NCBI GenBank assembly: GCA_947628555.1
Contig: CANRAI010000007.1
Coordinates: 1-24,203, forward strand
Origin: an uncultured Clostridia bacterium
GTDB taxonomy: Bacteria; Bacillota; Clostridia; Christensenellales; Borkfalkiaceae
Length of the DNA: 24,203 nt
Reading direction: 5' to 3'
How positions within the stretch are numbered: the stretch's first letter is position 1; every line of letters begins with the position of its first letter. Positions 5,643-14,285 of this stretch are shown one piece after another. A program made the translations under genes and the position numbers. The notes under the pieces were generated by a model. That model ran no database searches. It saw only the letters and a program-made list of their open reading frames with translations, and was not told the origin of the DNA.

Positions 5643-6717
5643 GACTACATTAGAAGAAAATAATGTGGATGTAAACCAAAACTTAGGAGTTGCTACATCC
5701 GTTAATAATGGCGTTATAATAAACGGCATGAATTATACGGAAGTTAAGGCCTTATGTTTGGATTTAATTAAAGATGAGATTAATAAAACCAAAGCAGAGG
5801 CACTGATTGAGGCACAAAAAAGAGATAGCGACTTAATCATGGCAACTTTTGAAAAATTAGGTCAAGCAGGTTTTAGTGCTGGACATGTTCGCGAGGCATT
5901 TAATGAGCCTGCCATGCAAATCGATTTCATTGAAGCAGAAAAGTCATATATTAAGTACGGAACAGAGGAATTAAAGAATATTTTATCTGAAATTCTTGCA
6001 AAACGTATTTCAAACGTAGATCACTCATTATTACAAATTTCGTTAGGCGAAGCAATCAAAACTGCACCTTTATTACTCCCTTCGCAGATGGCGACTTTGG
6101 CGTTATTTTTTGTTGTTTGCCACACGCGCAATTTTCACGTAATAAGTCATTCCACTTTTGCGGAATATTTACAAAACTACATTATCCCAATTTTTCAAAG
6201 CGGGTTAAGCAGTAAAGAATCTGAATTTCAGCATTTGAGTTATGCTCGGTGTGCTACAATGTCAATCGCAAGTAGTTCTTTGATTAACATTTTGTTAGAT
6301 ACATACGAGGGATTATTCGCCAAAGGGTTTGATTTAAGCTCAATCCCTAATTCTGAAACGGGCGAACCTCTCCACGAAAAGTATCCTTCTTTGTTTTTAG
6401 TGTGCTTAAACGATTCAGCAAAGTATCAAGTTAACGCTATCAACAAAGAAGCCCTTGACACAACAATGGACAAACTTCATTGTATGGATGAGGATAAAAC
6501 AAAAATAAAAAAATTGTATTCAGATTACCTAATGAATGCGTCTCAAGCGGAGAAAAAAATTATAGAATTATGTCCAGAAATGGATGAGGTAATAAAATAT
6601 TGGAATACTTGCAGTATTAAGCATCTCAATTTATCCTCCGTAGGAATTGTTATCGGGGCATTGTACGCCTCATCGAAGATTAATACGTCATTCGACTTGA
6701 ATATTTGGATTGAATGA
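5611..6717 (+). CDS. Helical accessory protein resembling the LPO_1073/Vpar_1526 family
   Basis: The product is 365 to 369 residues depending on start: TTG at 5611 has AAGGGG seven bases upstream, whereas ATG at 5623 has no close ribosome binding site. The first 40 or so residues are polar, Asn/Val-rich and probably beta or disordered (NNVDVNQNLGVATSVNNGVIINGMN). Then MNYTEVKALCLDLIKDEINKT opens a long all-helical region with DFIEAEKSYIKYGTEELKNIL...ILAKRISNVDHSLLQISLGEAIKTAPLL. That pattern, and the polar lead-in, is what I recall for proteins annotated LPO_1073/Vpar_1526, a family without known function found in accessory regions. There is no membrane helix of its own, so anchoring would depend on the overlapping 63-residue peptide. 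AT-rich, with a strong terminator 68 bases later. Membrane-linked defence effector is an inference only. Confidence 0.75.
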   Translation: MVLTMEKLIGKTTLEENNVDVNQNLGVATSVNNGVIINGMNYTEVKALCLDLIKDEINKTKAEALIEAQKRDSDLIMATFEKLGQAGFSAGHVREAFNEPAMQIDFIEAEKSYIKYGTEELKNILSEILAKRISNVDHSLLQISLGEAIKTAPLLLPSQMATLALFFVVCHTRNFHVISHSTFAEYLQNYIIPIFQSGLSSKESEFQHLSYARCATMSIASSSLINILLDTYEGLFAKGFDLSSIPNSETGEPLHEKYPSLFLVCLNDSAKYQVNAINKEALDTTMDKLHCMDEDKTKIKKLYSDYLMNASQAEKKIIELCPEMDEVIKYWNTCSIKHLNLSSVGIVIGALYASSKINTSFDLNIWIE

Positions 6718-6742
6718 TAAAATGGTACAATACGTCAGGTTT

Positions 6743-6784
6743 GGAGCGGATAGGTGTGCGACTTACATTACACCCGCTCCACCA
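6743..6784 (+). other. tRNA-minihelix-like hairpin ending in CCA at the right edge of the island
   Basis: GGAGCGG (6743-6749) pairs perfectly with CCGCTCC (6774-6780), seven base pairs like an acceptor stem, followed by A and CCA. Inside, GTGT (6754-6757) pairs with ACAC (6770-6773), stacked directly on the first stem as a T-arm would be. No TTCGA loop, D-arm or anticodon arm is present, so it is not a tRNA gene. The CTCCACCA end (6777-6784) repeats the last eight bases of tRNA-Ala (3852-3859) and may mark the right junction of the island. Confidence 0.4.
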
Positions 6785-6824
6785 AAAATCGGCAGGCACT
6801 AAATTAGCGCCTGCCGATTTTTTT
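6785..6824 (+). terminator. Intrinsic terminator closing the island
   Basis: A 13-bp stem (AAAATCGGCAGGC with GCCTGCCGATTTT) and 11-base loop are followed by T to give seven T in a row. It ends the 5451-6717 transcript. It shares CAGGCACT with the hairpin after tRNA-Ala at the same offset from CTCCACCA. Confidence 0.9.
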
Positions 6825-7081
6825 GTTCGGGTAGATTTGAATTTCTTTCATAAGCTCACAGCTTTGCCCAAATTAACTCAAAGACAGAAATGCGTTGAAA
6901 ACGCAAAATTTGGCGTAAAAAGTAGAAATTTGCCTTTAAACATAGTACTATGTTACGCATAATACAGCCCAAAATAGTAAAAATTGCCTGGTTTTTCTCC
7001 TAAAACCGACTTTTTGCTAAACTTTAAGGGCTTCCTCTTCTACCTTTAATTTTTCGAGGAAAATGTTTGGTTTAACCGAAA
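6825..7081. other. Intergenic stretch with a 16-base palindrome and no supported gene
   Basis: No convincing coding region, tRNA or promoter is visible. It holds a perfect palindrome AACATAGTACTATGTT at 6939-6954, framed by GCGTAA (6913-6918) and TTACGC (6953-6958), and a small hairpin TGCGTT-GAA-AACGCA near 6892. Composition is intermediate between the AT-rich island and the resident genes. Confidence 0.5.
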
Positions 7082-7264
7082 ATGCAACGAAAAACCTATG
7101 ATTTCGTTTTAAAAAGTCAGCCTCTGGCGCGCCTTGACGGTAGAACGGTGGACGTTTCGAAGCTGAACGCTTTCGTTTTCGACCAAATAAACTACGGATA
7201 TTACGCGATAGGCGAAAAACTGGGCGCCGCATGGCACAGCGGCGCGAAATTTATTAAAAAATAA
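7082..7264 (+). CDS. Small hypothetical protein or gene remnant (60 residues)
   Basis: The translation is basic and soluble, with no membrane helix, and is not recognised. In its favour: an intrinsic terminator with a T-run on this strand begins 22 bases after the stop, and the composition (aromatic, charged, few rare residues) looks protein-like (AFVFDQINYGYYAIGEKLGAAW). Against it: no Shine-Dalgarno precedes the ATG; the only GAGGA lies about 20 bases upstream and suits a different ATG at 7063 that opens a 12-codon frame. It may be the tail of a gene truncated at the island boundary. Confidence 0.35.
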   Translation: MQRKTYDFVLKSQPLARLDGRTVDVSKLNAFVFDQINYGYYAIGEKLGAAWHSGAKFIKK

Positions 7265-7285
7265 CGCAACTTCCCTAAATAAATT

Positions 7286-7316
7286 AACCGCCGACGGATT
7301 TTCCGTCGGCGGTTTT
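7286..7316. terminator. Terminator between the small ORF and the helicase gene
   Basis: A perfect 13-bp stem (AACCGCCGACGGA with TCCGTCGGCGGTT) around TTT is followed by further T on the plus strand. On the minus strand it lies 34 bases after the helicase stop and is followed by AATTTATTT, so it may serve both. Confidence 0.85.
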
Positions 7317-7349
7317 TCCACACTTTTCAAGACTTAAACGAAAATGGCT

Positions 7350-10300
7350 TTACGCCAGCGAAATTTTATCGGACACGCTCCTTATGAAAAGCCCGCGGCG
7401 CACGCCCTCGTCTATGCAGGATAAAACCATATTCTGCATTTTGTCGGTCGCGCGGGGCGCTTTCAATTCTTTAAGCACGGCGGGGATAAGTTCGTCCAGA
7501 TACATGCTTACCCTGTTCAAAAGCATATTCCGCACCGCCGAAATGACGTCGAACGGCGTGTAATCCGTCTCCTGCGAGCGTATAGCGCCCTCTTCTTCGA
7601 CGCGGTAACGGTCGAAGGACGAAAAACGGTCAGTCCTGAAATAATAGATATTCCCCGCCATTTCGCGGCTTTCGAAGCCGCATTTGTCGATAAGCGAACG
7701 CAGCCTGCTCTCTACTTTTACCCCCCACTTTGCAATTTTAAAAGCGGACAAAACGCGCTTTATCAAAAACTGGGTGGAAATGGGTTCTTCCGCCGCCACT
7801 ACCGCCTTTATGACTTTGGTCACCTCGCCCTCTTTTTCAGGGTTGAGGATATAGTTCGAATCGACATCCTTCACTTCGAATTTCGCATATTTGTACGGTT
7901 TTTTGAAAGATATACCGCTCTTCGCCGCGCCGTCGGTGAGCTTGTCGAGAAAGTCCTTTATCTTCTTTATTTCCCGCTTTGGATTGTTGAAGAAGTTAAT
8001 AGCGTAAAGCCTGACGACGTTCCAATTATTCCGTTTCAGCGTCTGCACCTGCATTACCGAACGGTCCTTTACGGAGAACTGCCGCGTGCCGTCGCAAAGC
8101 ACCGCAAGGATAAAGTTGTGCTTGTTTTTGGGGTCGATTACTGCTACGTCTATTTTGAAGTCCGAAACGCCCACGTCGCAGCGACATTCATAACCGTAAT
8201 TCGAAAGCTCTTCGGCGATATACTTGCCTATGCCCTGCCTGTTGACAATGATTTCGTCGCTCTTTACAGAAATATTCGCTCTGCCTTTTTCGGCAAATTC
8301 AAGGAAGGCTTTCAGCCCCCCCACGCCGCGGGAAGTCGTACGCGACAAGTCTATCATCGAATAGCGCATGGACGAGAACACTACCATCTCCTCCCTTGCG
8401 CGGGAAACGGCGACGTTCAGCCTGCGCCATCCGCCGAGCTGGTTCAAAGGTCCGAAGTTAAGGGAAATTCTTCCCGCCGCGTCCGGTCCGTAGCAAACGG
8501 AAAACAAAATTACGTCCCTTTCGTCGCCCTGCACGTTTTCGAGATTCTTTATGAAAATGGGTTCTTCGCGCTCATAGGCGTATTCCTCTAACCCATATTT
8601 TGCGATTGCCTTGCCGAGAAGTCTTTCAAGATAAATCTGCTGTGGCAGCGAGAAAGTGACGATGCCTATGCTTGAACGGCGCAGGCGTTCGTCTTTAAGG
8701 CGGCGCACGACTTCTTCTACCAGCGCTTCGGCTTCGAGGCGGTTGCACTTGCTTGCGCCGCGGTCATACACGCCGTTTTCTATATAGTTCAGCTTGACCC
8801 TGCTGTCCATAGCGTCGGGCGAGGGGAAAGTGCAGAGTTTGGAAGAATAATAATTTATGTTGGAGAAAGCTATAAGGCTTTCGTGCTTGGAACGGTAGTG
8901 CCAGATAAGGTGCTTTTCGGGTATGCCTAAGGAGAGGCAATCTTCGAGAACGCTTTCCATATCCTCGGTTTCGGGATATTCCTCGTCCACGCCCGCGCCC
9001 ATAAAGTAAGTCGTGGGGGGCATCTGCTTGGGGTCGCCGACGATTATCGCCGACTTCGCCCTCGCAAGCGAAGGCGCCGCCTCGCAGGTGGGTATCTGGG
9101 AAGCTTCGTCGAAAATTACTATATCGAATAATTCCGGGTCGGGCGGGAGGAATTGCGATACGGTTATGGGGCTCATTAGCATGCAGGGCGCCACCGCCTT
9201 CAAAAGTTCGGGAATCTCAGAGAACAGCGTGCGCAGATTCAATGCGCGCATATTGCCCTTTATCTGCCGCTGGAAAGCCATAAGTTCCAGCGCAAGCACG
9301 CCTTCCGTCTCCTTTGCGGGCAGGCGGGAAATAAGGTCCGCACGTATCTTTTCGCGCGTAAGCGCGGCAAATTCTTCGAGAAGCCTTGAAAACGCGGCGG
9401 CGTTTTCGTCCATGACGCTTGCCGAGAATACGGCTAAATCTTCGTCCGCGGGAATGTTCGTCTGAATGAAATTTCTATACACGTTCTTGCGGAACGAGGA
9501 TAAAATCTGCTGTCCGCTGATTTTGCCCTGTTCCATTGCGTCCGTCATGAACGTAAGCCCGCAGTCGTTCAGTTTTTTCGCAGTCGCCTTGTACTTGCAC
9601 CAGGCGGGAAGCATATCCACGTTGTCTATAAGCGCAGTGCATTTCTGCAAAAGCACTTCGAAGATGTCCGCATCCTCATACGCGGATTTGTCGGCGTTAA
9701 TAAGTTTGACAAATCCGTCAACGCTCTTTATAAATCCCTGAGCCGCCGAAATATAGCCCGAAACGAGAGGAGCGAGCGTTCCGCTCGAAGCCGAAGCGCA
9801 TACGCTGTTGAAGGCGTCGGCGTTGTAGTCCATAAAGGTTTGGGCGCACAGCGCGTGGAAATCGTACAGTGGCGCGAGAAATTCCGAACGCTTTTTGTCG
9901 TTTATGCCGCCGAAGCCCATAAACTTTTCGGAAAGATTCGTGTTGGCAAGCATCATTTCGCGCGCCTTTTCTATTTCGTTCGCGCGCTTTATCCATTCGA
10001 GTTCGTCCTTTGCGTCAAGCGGCGCACGCCCGCAGCGGTTGATACGCTTCAAAACCTGCAAAAGTATGCGCGAGGAACGGTAATTCTCCCCCCAATTATC
10101 TATTTCGCGCTCTATGTCGGGCGCAAATTTTTCAATGTCGGGCAGGGTCTTGAAATATTTAAGCCAATGCTTTACCTCGGTATCGTAGCGCAAGCTGGCG
10201 TTGTAAAAGCGGTAAAATTCCGCCTCGTCGCACTCGAAAAATTCTTTCAGCCCGTCGCCTTGCAACACGGACGCGATACGTATAGAATTTTCCAGCTTTT

Positions 10301-12968
10301 TAAACGTGAATTTGGAGACCTTTTGGTTGAAAGTTTCAAGAAAAAGCCCCAGATAGTTTTTAAGATGTTTAAGTTCAGCCAAAACGACTTCCGCCGCGCA
10401 CAGCACGGAAGATTTCACCTTTTGGTCGCAGGATGTTATGCGCACCTCCGAAAAGGGCGAACGGTAAACGCCCCCGCACTCGGCTGCCGCCGCCTGAGCC
10501 GTGGCAAGCATTTCCTCGTACGCTTCCAGCTTCTTTTTTGTCAAGCTGTCATAGAAAGTGGTTTCTATATTCATTAGTTCGGGCGCGGACTTGTTTTGAA
10601 GATAATAGACTATGCCCTCGTAAATCGACACGCCGAGGCGGCGTTTTTTGTGCAGAGCGGCAAGCGGGGCGCGCAGTTTGTCGCGTACGTCCTTGATTTT
10701 CGCCGCCGCGTCCTTGAATTTTTCGCCGTCGCTCGAACCCGTAAGCGAAAGGGTATTTTCTATATTCCTTATAATTTCGGATTTGTCCGCGGACTTGCCC
10801 GAATGAAATTCAAGGCAGAATTCGCCTATGCCTATATCGCATAAACGTTTTTTGACCACCTGCAAAGCCGCCTGTTTTTCGGCGACGAACAAGACGCGTT
10901 TGCCCGAATCGACGGCGTTTGCGATAATGTTGGTTATGGTTTGGCTTTTGCCCGTCCCGGGAGGACCGTGCAGAACGAACGTAGCGCCCTTTGCGGATTC
11001 CGCGACGGCGGAATACTGCGAGCTGTCGCAGGGAAGGGGCACAAGGACTTCGGCGGGGTCGGCGTCGTCCTCGTCCGCTCCCGTAAGCTTGTTGCCCGCA
11101 AGTTTGTTGGTATTGGTAAGCAGGCTTTCTATAAGGGCGTTCTTGCGGTACTTCGCCACGTTCTCCTTGACGTCCGCCCACATTGCGTATCTCGCGAATG
11201 TGAATTGCGAAATATATACGTCCTCATAGACGTTCCAGCCTTTTAAATTGACCGTTTTTGCGCGGAACACGGCTATAATTTCCGCCGGAGAAAGCCCTTT
11301 ACCTTCAAGCCCGCGCACGTCTATGCCGAATTGCTGCTTCAAAAATTCCAAAAGCGTAGTGTTAGGCTCGTACCCCGCGGAAGTTTCCATAACCACGGAA
11401 CGGTTTTTAAGCCTTTTAAGCCTTACGGGAAGCAGGGCGAGAGGGGCGTATTTATCCTCCTTATCTCCCTCGTTTTTCCACTTCAAAAAGCCGAACGCGA
11501 GAAACAGGGTGTTTGCGCCCGCCTCTTCCTCCGCCGAACGCGCCTTGCGTATAAGGGTCTGCGCAGTTTCGCCCAGCTCCTCCGCCGTAAGCGCGGCGCG
11601 TATCTTGCCGCCGTTCATTTCAAGGGAGATAAGCTCCCCCAGCCCCGCGTCCTTTTTGCCGCCGAAAGGCAAAGACTTATAATCGGGCGAAGGTTCGGGG
11701 AAGAGTACGAACGCGTCTTTCTGTTCCAGCTTTTCGCAGAATGACGGCAAATCGCCCGATAATATATGCATGCAGTCACGCGAGTAATGGAAGTTTAACA
11801 AATTGTTTTTAAGGGACAAATCCAAAAGCCTGCGCTGCCAGCTTCTGTCTTTGGAAGCCGACCTGTCGTACTCGTAGCGCGAAGCGTCGAATACGGTTGC
11901 GGGCTTTTCGTCGTATGAGGACTGTCTGTCGCCCAAAAGCTCGTAACCCGAGGCCGTTTTGACCTTTAACGGCAAAGGGAAAATGCCGCCTATGCGGCAG
12001 CGCTTAACGTCGAGGCAAATTTCGAACGAATTTTTCTGCAACGCCGAAAGAAGGTGCGCTTCGCTTGTGGTATAGCTTGCGTTTTTATGGGCGAACAAAT
12101 CCTCAACGTCGAATATCGTAAGGTTGTTCACGCCGCTCAAAAGATATTTTTCGATAAGCTGCATATCGTCCTGTATGGGCGAGGAAAAACAGCTTTCGTA
12201 CAGCCAAACGCCCACGCCTACCGACTTTTTGCCCAACAGTATAACGGGGTTTAATTTAATGCTTTCGAAGCAGCCCGCCGCGAAAACGGCAAGTTGTAGA
12301 GGAGCGGCTTTTTTGTCGCGTATTATCCCCTCGATTTCGCCCGTACAATTGACGGAAGAAAAGTCCTCGCCCTCTTCCCGCTCTATATTTACGTGGCGTA
12401 TAGCCGAAAAAATCGAAGCCGCCGCGCTTCTCAACGCGTTTTTATCGTTGGCGGCGTAGCCCGTGAATTCGGAAGAATAGCCCCACGTCTTTAATTGAAG
12501 CCCCGCTTCGGCGAGAATCTTCTGGCAGTCGGCAAGTTTGGGGCGGACGAACGCCGCAAGCATTTCGGCGTTGCCAGACAGCCCCGACCAATAGTTTATG
12601 GGCAGAGCCGTAACTTCGGCGGCAAGCGTGCATATCACCGCCTTGCCGCACTTGACCGTGACTTGAACGGCGCAGGCTTCCGGCTCGAAAAGGTCCGCAA
12701 GATATTTGGGGTTTAAAAGGTTACGGGGAACAACTTCCACGCTGCTTTGGGCTGGTATCTCTTCTATTTCCAACTCCTGCGGAAGAATCAGCCCCGTAGA
12801 GCCCGAAAGGGACACAGCGACGCCCGAAAGGTTCTGTTCGTCGCGGTTGAAAATTTTAAACGACGTAAAAAGAGGCAGTTTAAGATAATAAGTCGCATAT
12901 GAGACTGCGTTAGACAGCTCGCCTTCGATTTCGATACTTTCAAACGGTTTTTTTGTTTTAGCGCTCAT
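7350..12968 (-). CDS. Giant SF1 helicase with DUF4011, Vsr/MTES_1575-like and DUF3320 regions (Hhe-type defence protein)
   Basis: The 1872-residue product has: a beta-rich N-terminal part (about 1-140); a degenerate transglutaminase-like region (about 150-270); DUF4011 (about 376 onward, SWQRRLLDLSLKNNLLNF); an SF1 helicase with Walker A GPPGTGKS near 668, Walker B DIVIFDEASQ near 1285, GDPKQMPP near 1313, NVQGDERD near 1480 and NVAVSRARE near 1520; a long helical insert between the Walker motifs; an MTES_1575/Vsr-like nuclease fold (about 1580-1680, DFKIDVAVIDP); and DUF3320 (about 1722-1775). As I recall, this architecture is catalogued as the single-gene anti-phage system Hhe. Helicase motifs look intact, but the nuclease lacks the usual Glu before CDG (AVLCDGTRQF) and the transglutaminase region lacks its Cys and His. 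Own promoter, GGAG before ATG. GC content like resident genes. Confidence 0.9.
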   Translation of the reverse strand: MSAKTKKPFESIEIEGELSNAVSYATYYLKLPLFTSFKIFNRDEQNLSGVAVSLSGSTGLILPQELEIEEIPAQSSVEVVPRNLLNPKYLADLFEPEACAVQVTVKCGKAVICTLAAEVTALPINYWSGLSGNAEMLAAFVRPKLADCQKILAEAGLQLKTWGYSSEFTGYAANDKNALRSAAASIFSAIRHVNIEREEGEDFSSVNCTGEIEGIIRDKKAAPLQLAVFAAGCFESIKLNPVILLGKKSVGVGVWLYESCFSSPIQDDMQLIEKYLLSGVNNLTIFDVEDLFAHKNASYTTSEAHLLSALQKNSFEICLDVKRCRIGGIFPLPLKVKTASGYELLGDRQSSYDEKPATVFDASRYEYDRSASKDRSWQRRLLDLSLKNNLLNFHYSRDCMHILSGDLPSFCEKLEQKDAFVLFPEPSPDYKSLPFGGKKDAGLGELISLEMNGGKIRAALTAEELGETAQTLIRKARSAEEEAGANTLFLAFGFLKWKNEGDKEDKYAPLALLPVRLKRLKNRSVVMETSAGYEPNTTLLEFLKQQFGIDVRGLEGKGLSPAEIIAVFRAKTVNLKGWNVYEDVYISQFTFARYAMWADVKENVAKYRKNALIESLLTNTNKLAGNKLTGADEDDADPAEVLVPLPCDSSQYSAVAESAKGATFVLHGPPGTGKSQTITNIIANAVDSGKRVLFVAEKQAALQVVKKRLCDIGIGEFCLEFHSGKSADKSEIIRNIENTLSLTGSSDGEKFKDAAAKIKDVRDKLRAPLAALHKKRRLGVSIYEGIVYYLQNKSAPELMNIETTFYDSLTKKKLEAYEEMLATAQAAAAECGGVYRSPFSEVRITSCDQKVKSSVLCAAEVVLAELKHLKNYLGLFLETFNQKVSKFTFKKLENSIRIASVLQGDGLKEFFECDEAEFYRFYNASLRYDTEVKHWLKYFKTLPDIEKFAPDIEREIDNWGENYRSSRILLQVLKRINRCGRAPLDAKDELEWIKRANEIEKAREMMLANTNLSEKFMGFGGINDKKRSEFLAPLYDFHALCAQTFMDYNADAFNSVCASASSGTLAPLVSGYISAAQGFIKSVDGFVKLINADKSAYEDADIFEVLLQKCTALIDNVDMLPAWCKYKATAKKLNDCGLTFMTDAMEQGKISGQQILSSFRKNVYRNFIQTNIPADEDLAVFSASVMDENAAAFSRLLEEFAALTREKIRADLISRLPAKETEGVLALELMAFQRQIKGNMRALNLRTLFSEIPELLKAVAPCMLMSPITVSQFLPPDPELFDIVIFDEASQIPTCEAAPSLARAKSAIIVGDPKQMPPTTYFMGAGVDEEYPETEDMESVLEDCLSLGIPEKHLIWHYRSKHESLIAFSNINYYSSKLCTFPSPDAMDSRVKLNYIENGVYDRGASKCNRLEAEALVEEVVRRLKDERLRRSSIGIVTFSLPQQIYLERLLGKAIAKYGLEEYAYEREEPIFIKNLENVQGDERDVILFSVCYGPDAAGRISLNFGPLNQLGGWRRLNVAVSRAREEMVVFSSMRYSMIDLSRTTSRGVGGLKAFLEFAEKGRANISVKSDEIIVNRQGIGKYIAEELSNYGYECRCDVGVSDFKIDVAVIDPKNKHNFILAVLCDGTRQFSVKDRSVMQVQTLKRNNWNVVRLYAINFFNNPKREIKKIKDFLDKLTDGAAKSGISFKKPYKYAKFEVKDVDSNYILNPEKEGEVTKVIKAVVAAEEPISTQFLIKRVLSAFKIAKWGVKVESRLRSLIDKCGFESREMAGNIYYFRTDRFSSFDRYRVEEEGAIRSQETDYTPFDVISAVRNMLLNRVSMYLDELIPAVLKELKAPRATDKMQNMVLSCIDEGVRRGLFIRSVSDKISLA

Positions 12969-12998
12969 AACCCTGCTCCGTTAAAGAAATTCCATACT

Positions 12999-13027
12999 AT
13001 TATATCACGATAAATCCGTTTGGGCAA
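12999..13027 (-). promoter_or_regulatory. Promoter of the giant helicase gene
   Basis: On the minus strand, -35 TTGCCC (13022-13027) and a perfect -10 TATAAT (12999-13004) are 17 bases apart. The leader is about 25 bases and carries GGAG seven bases before the ATG. An imperfect hairpin (TCCGTT/AACGGA, 13015-13038) overlaps the -35 and may be the weak end of the upstream CDF transcript. Confidence 0.72.
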
Positions 13028-13141
13028 GCCTCAACGGACTTTTTAAAATTATTATCTCAAACCTTATTATTTAACCGTTTCGAATTGCGAATAATACAAC
13101 TCCGCGTAATAACCGTTTTGCGCCGTAATTTTATAAGCGTC

Positions 13142-14251
13142 TTAATCTTCCCTTTCCACCTTTACTTCGGGCGTGCAGTCGCATACGCCGCGGACGGCGG
13201 AACAGATTCTTTCTTTCAGTTCGGCGTCGGTATGGGGGCAGGAAAAGGGTACGCCCGCCTCGAAAATAAGCTTTTTTTCAATTCCGCGCACAAGGCGGAA
13301 ATCGTGAAGTTCCAGCCCTTCCGCCATTCCCTCCACAGCCGCGCGGACTTTGTCTTCAAGCGCAAACGCCTCGGCGTCTTCAAGGTCAACCGGGTCGAGG
13401 TGCGCCGTTAAATCCACTCCGAAATCTTTGGCGGCGTTATGCTCTATTTTATCGAGAACGGCGTGCGCCGAAAGCGAGGGTAGCGAAGCGTCCATTTCCA
13501 CGTGCACGGTTCCCACATACAGGTCGCGTCCCAGCACATATACGCGCAGGTCGTGTACGCCTATTACCCCTTTTTCGGACAAAATATAGGCGCGTAAGGA
13601 GTTTACAAGCCCGAATTCTGGCCCCTGCCCTAAAAGTTTGGAGCCTGCTTCCCTTAAAATAGCTATACCCTGCCAGCCAATGAAAACGGACACAAGCGCG
13701 CCCACCCAGCCGTCGGCGTTCACTCCCGTGAAGCGGGTGACCAAAAGTCCGGCGATAACCGCGAGGGTGGAAAGGCAGTCGCACGCGCTGTCTATGGCGA
13801 CGGCGTGCAAAGCGTCCGAGCCCAGCCGTTTCGCCTGAACGCCGTAAATCAAAAACATTACCGCCTTTACCGCAACCGAAACGCCGAGGACGGTATAAAC
13901 GGCGTACGAATCTTCCGAAACCTCGCCCGCCGCAATCTCTACGACCGCCCCGCGCAGAAGTTCCGCCGCCACGAACAGCACCAGGCAGCCTATTATCATG
14001 GAGGCGATATATTCCGCCCTTCTGTGCCCGTAAGGGTGTTTTACATCGGCGGGTTTTTCCGCTATCCCGAAAGATACGAGAGAAACTACGCCGCTGCCGC
14101 AATCGCTTAAATTATTGAATCCGTCCGCCACGACGGACACTATCCCGAAGATTATCCCAACCGCTAATTTGAACGCGGCGAGCGCGAGATTAAGTACAAC
14201 GCCCAAAATACTTGTCAGCGCTCCGCTGCGGGCGCGTTTTTTACCGTCCAT
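13142..14251 (-). CDS. Cation diffusion facilitator (CDF) metal exporter, probably Mn-type
   Basis: The 369-residue product has the CDF fold: about six membrane helices (residues 12-220) and a cytoplasmic C-terminal domain. It would export divalent metal in exchange for protons. Metal-site residues are N46 and D50 in helix 2 (NNLSD) and D154 and D158 in helix 5 (DSACD). This N-D-D-D set lacks the His of zinc exporters and matches what I recall for MntE-type manganese exporters, so Mn(II) is the best guess. The conserved HPYGHRRAEY loop follows helix 2. The tail is longer than the usual CDF cytoplasmic domain (a Cys/His-bearing extension, FSCPHTDAELKERIC). GGAG lies six bases before the ATG. 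The gene starts 34 bases after the histidine kinase stop and is probably co-transcribed with that two-component pair, which may sense metal or envelope stress. Confidence 0.9.
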   Translation of the reverse strand: MDGKKRARSGALTSILGVVLNLALAAFKLAVGIIFGIVSVVADGFNNLSDCGSGVVSLVSFGIAEKPADVKHPYGHRRAEYIASMIIGCLVLFVAAELLRGAVVEIAAGEVSEDSYAVYTVLGVSVAVKAVMFLIYGVQAKRLGSDALHAVAIDSACDCLSTLAVIAGLLVTRFTGVNADGWVGALVSVFIGWQGIAILREAGSKLLGQGPEFGLVNSLRAYILSEKGVIGVHDLRVYVLGRDLYVGTVHVEMDASLPSLSAHAVLDKIEHNAAKDFGVDLTAHLDPVDLEDAEAFALEDKVRAAVEGMAEGLELHDFRLVRGIEKKLIFEAGVPFSCPHTDAELKERICSAVRGVCDCTPEVKVERED

Positions 14252-14285
14252 AAATAACTCCGTTATACTCTATGCGTTTACCGTT

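Noticed and set aside
6714..6962. Plus-strand 82-codon frame after the LPO_1073-like gene
   Set aside because: It runs through the tRNA-like hairpin and an intrinsic terminator, has no ribosome binding site and no protein-like pattern.
9840..10577. Plus-strand 245-codon frame inside the helicase gene
   Set aside because: Antisense to a clear 1872-residue protein with conserved motifs; no start signals of its own.
13449..14102. Minus-strand 217-codon frame within the CDF gene
   Set aside because: Same strand but different frame from the CDF exporter; Arg/Gly-rich out-of-frame translation with no domain.
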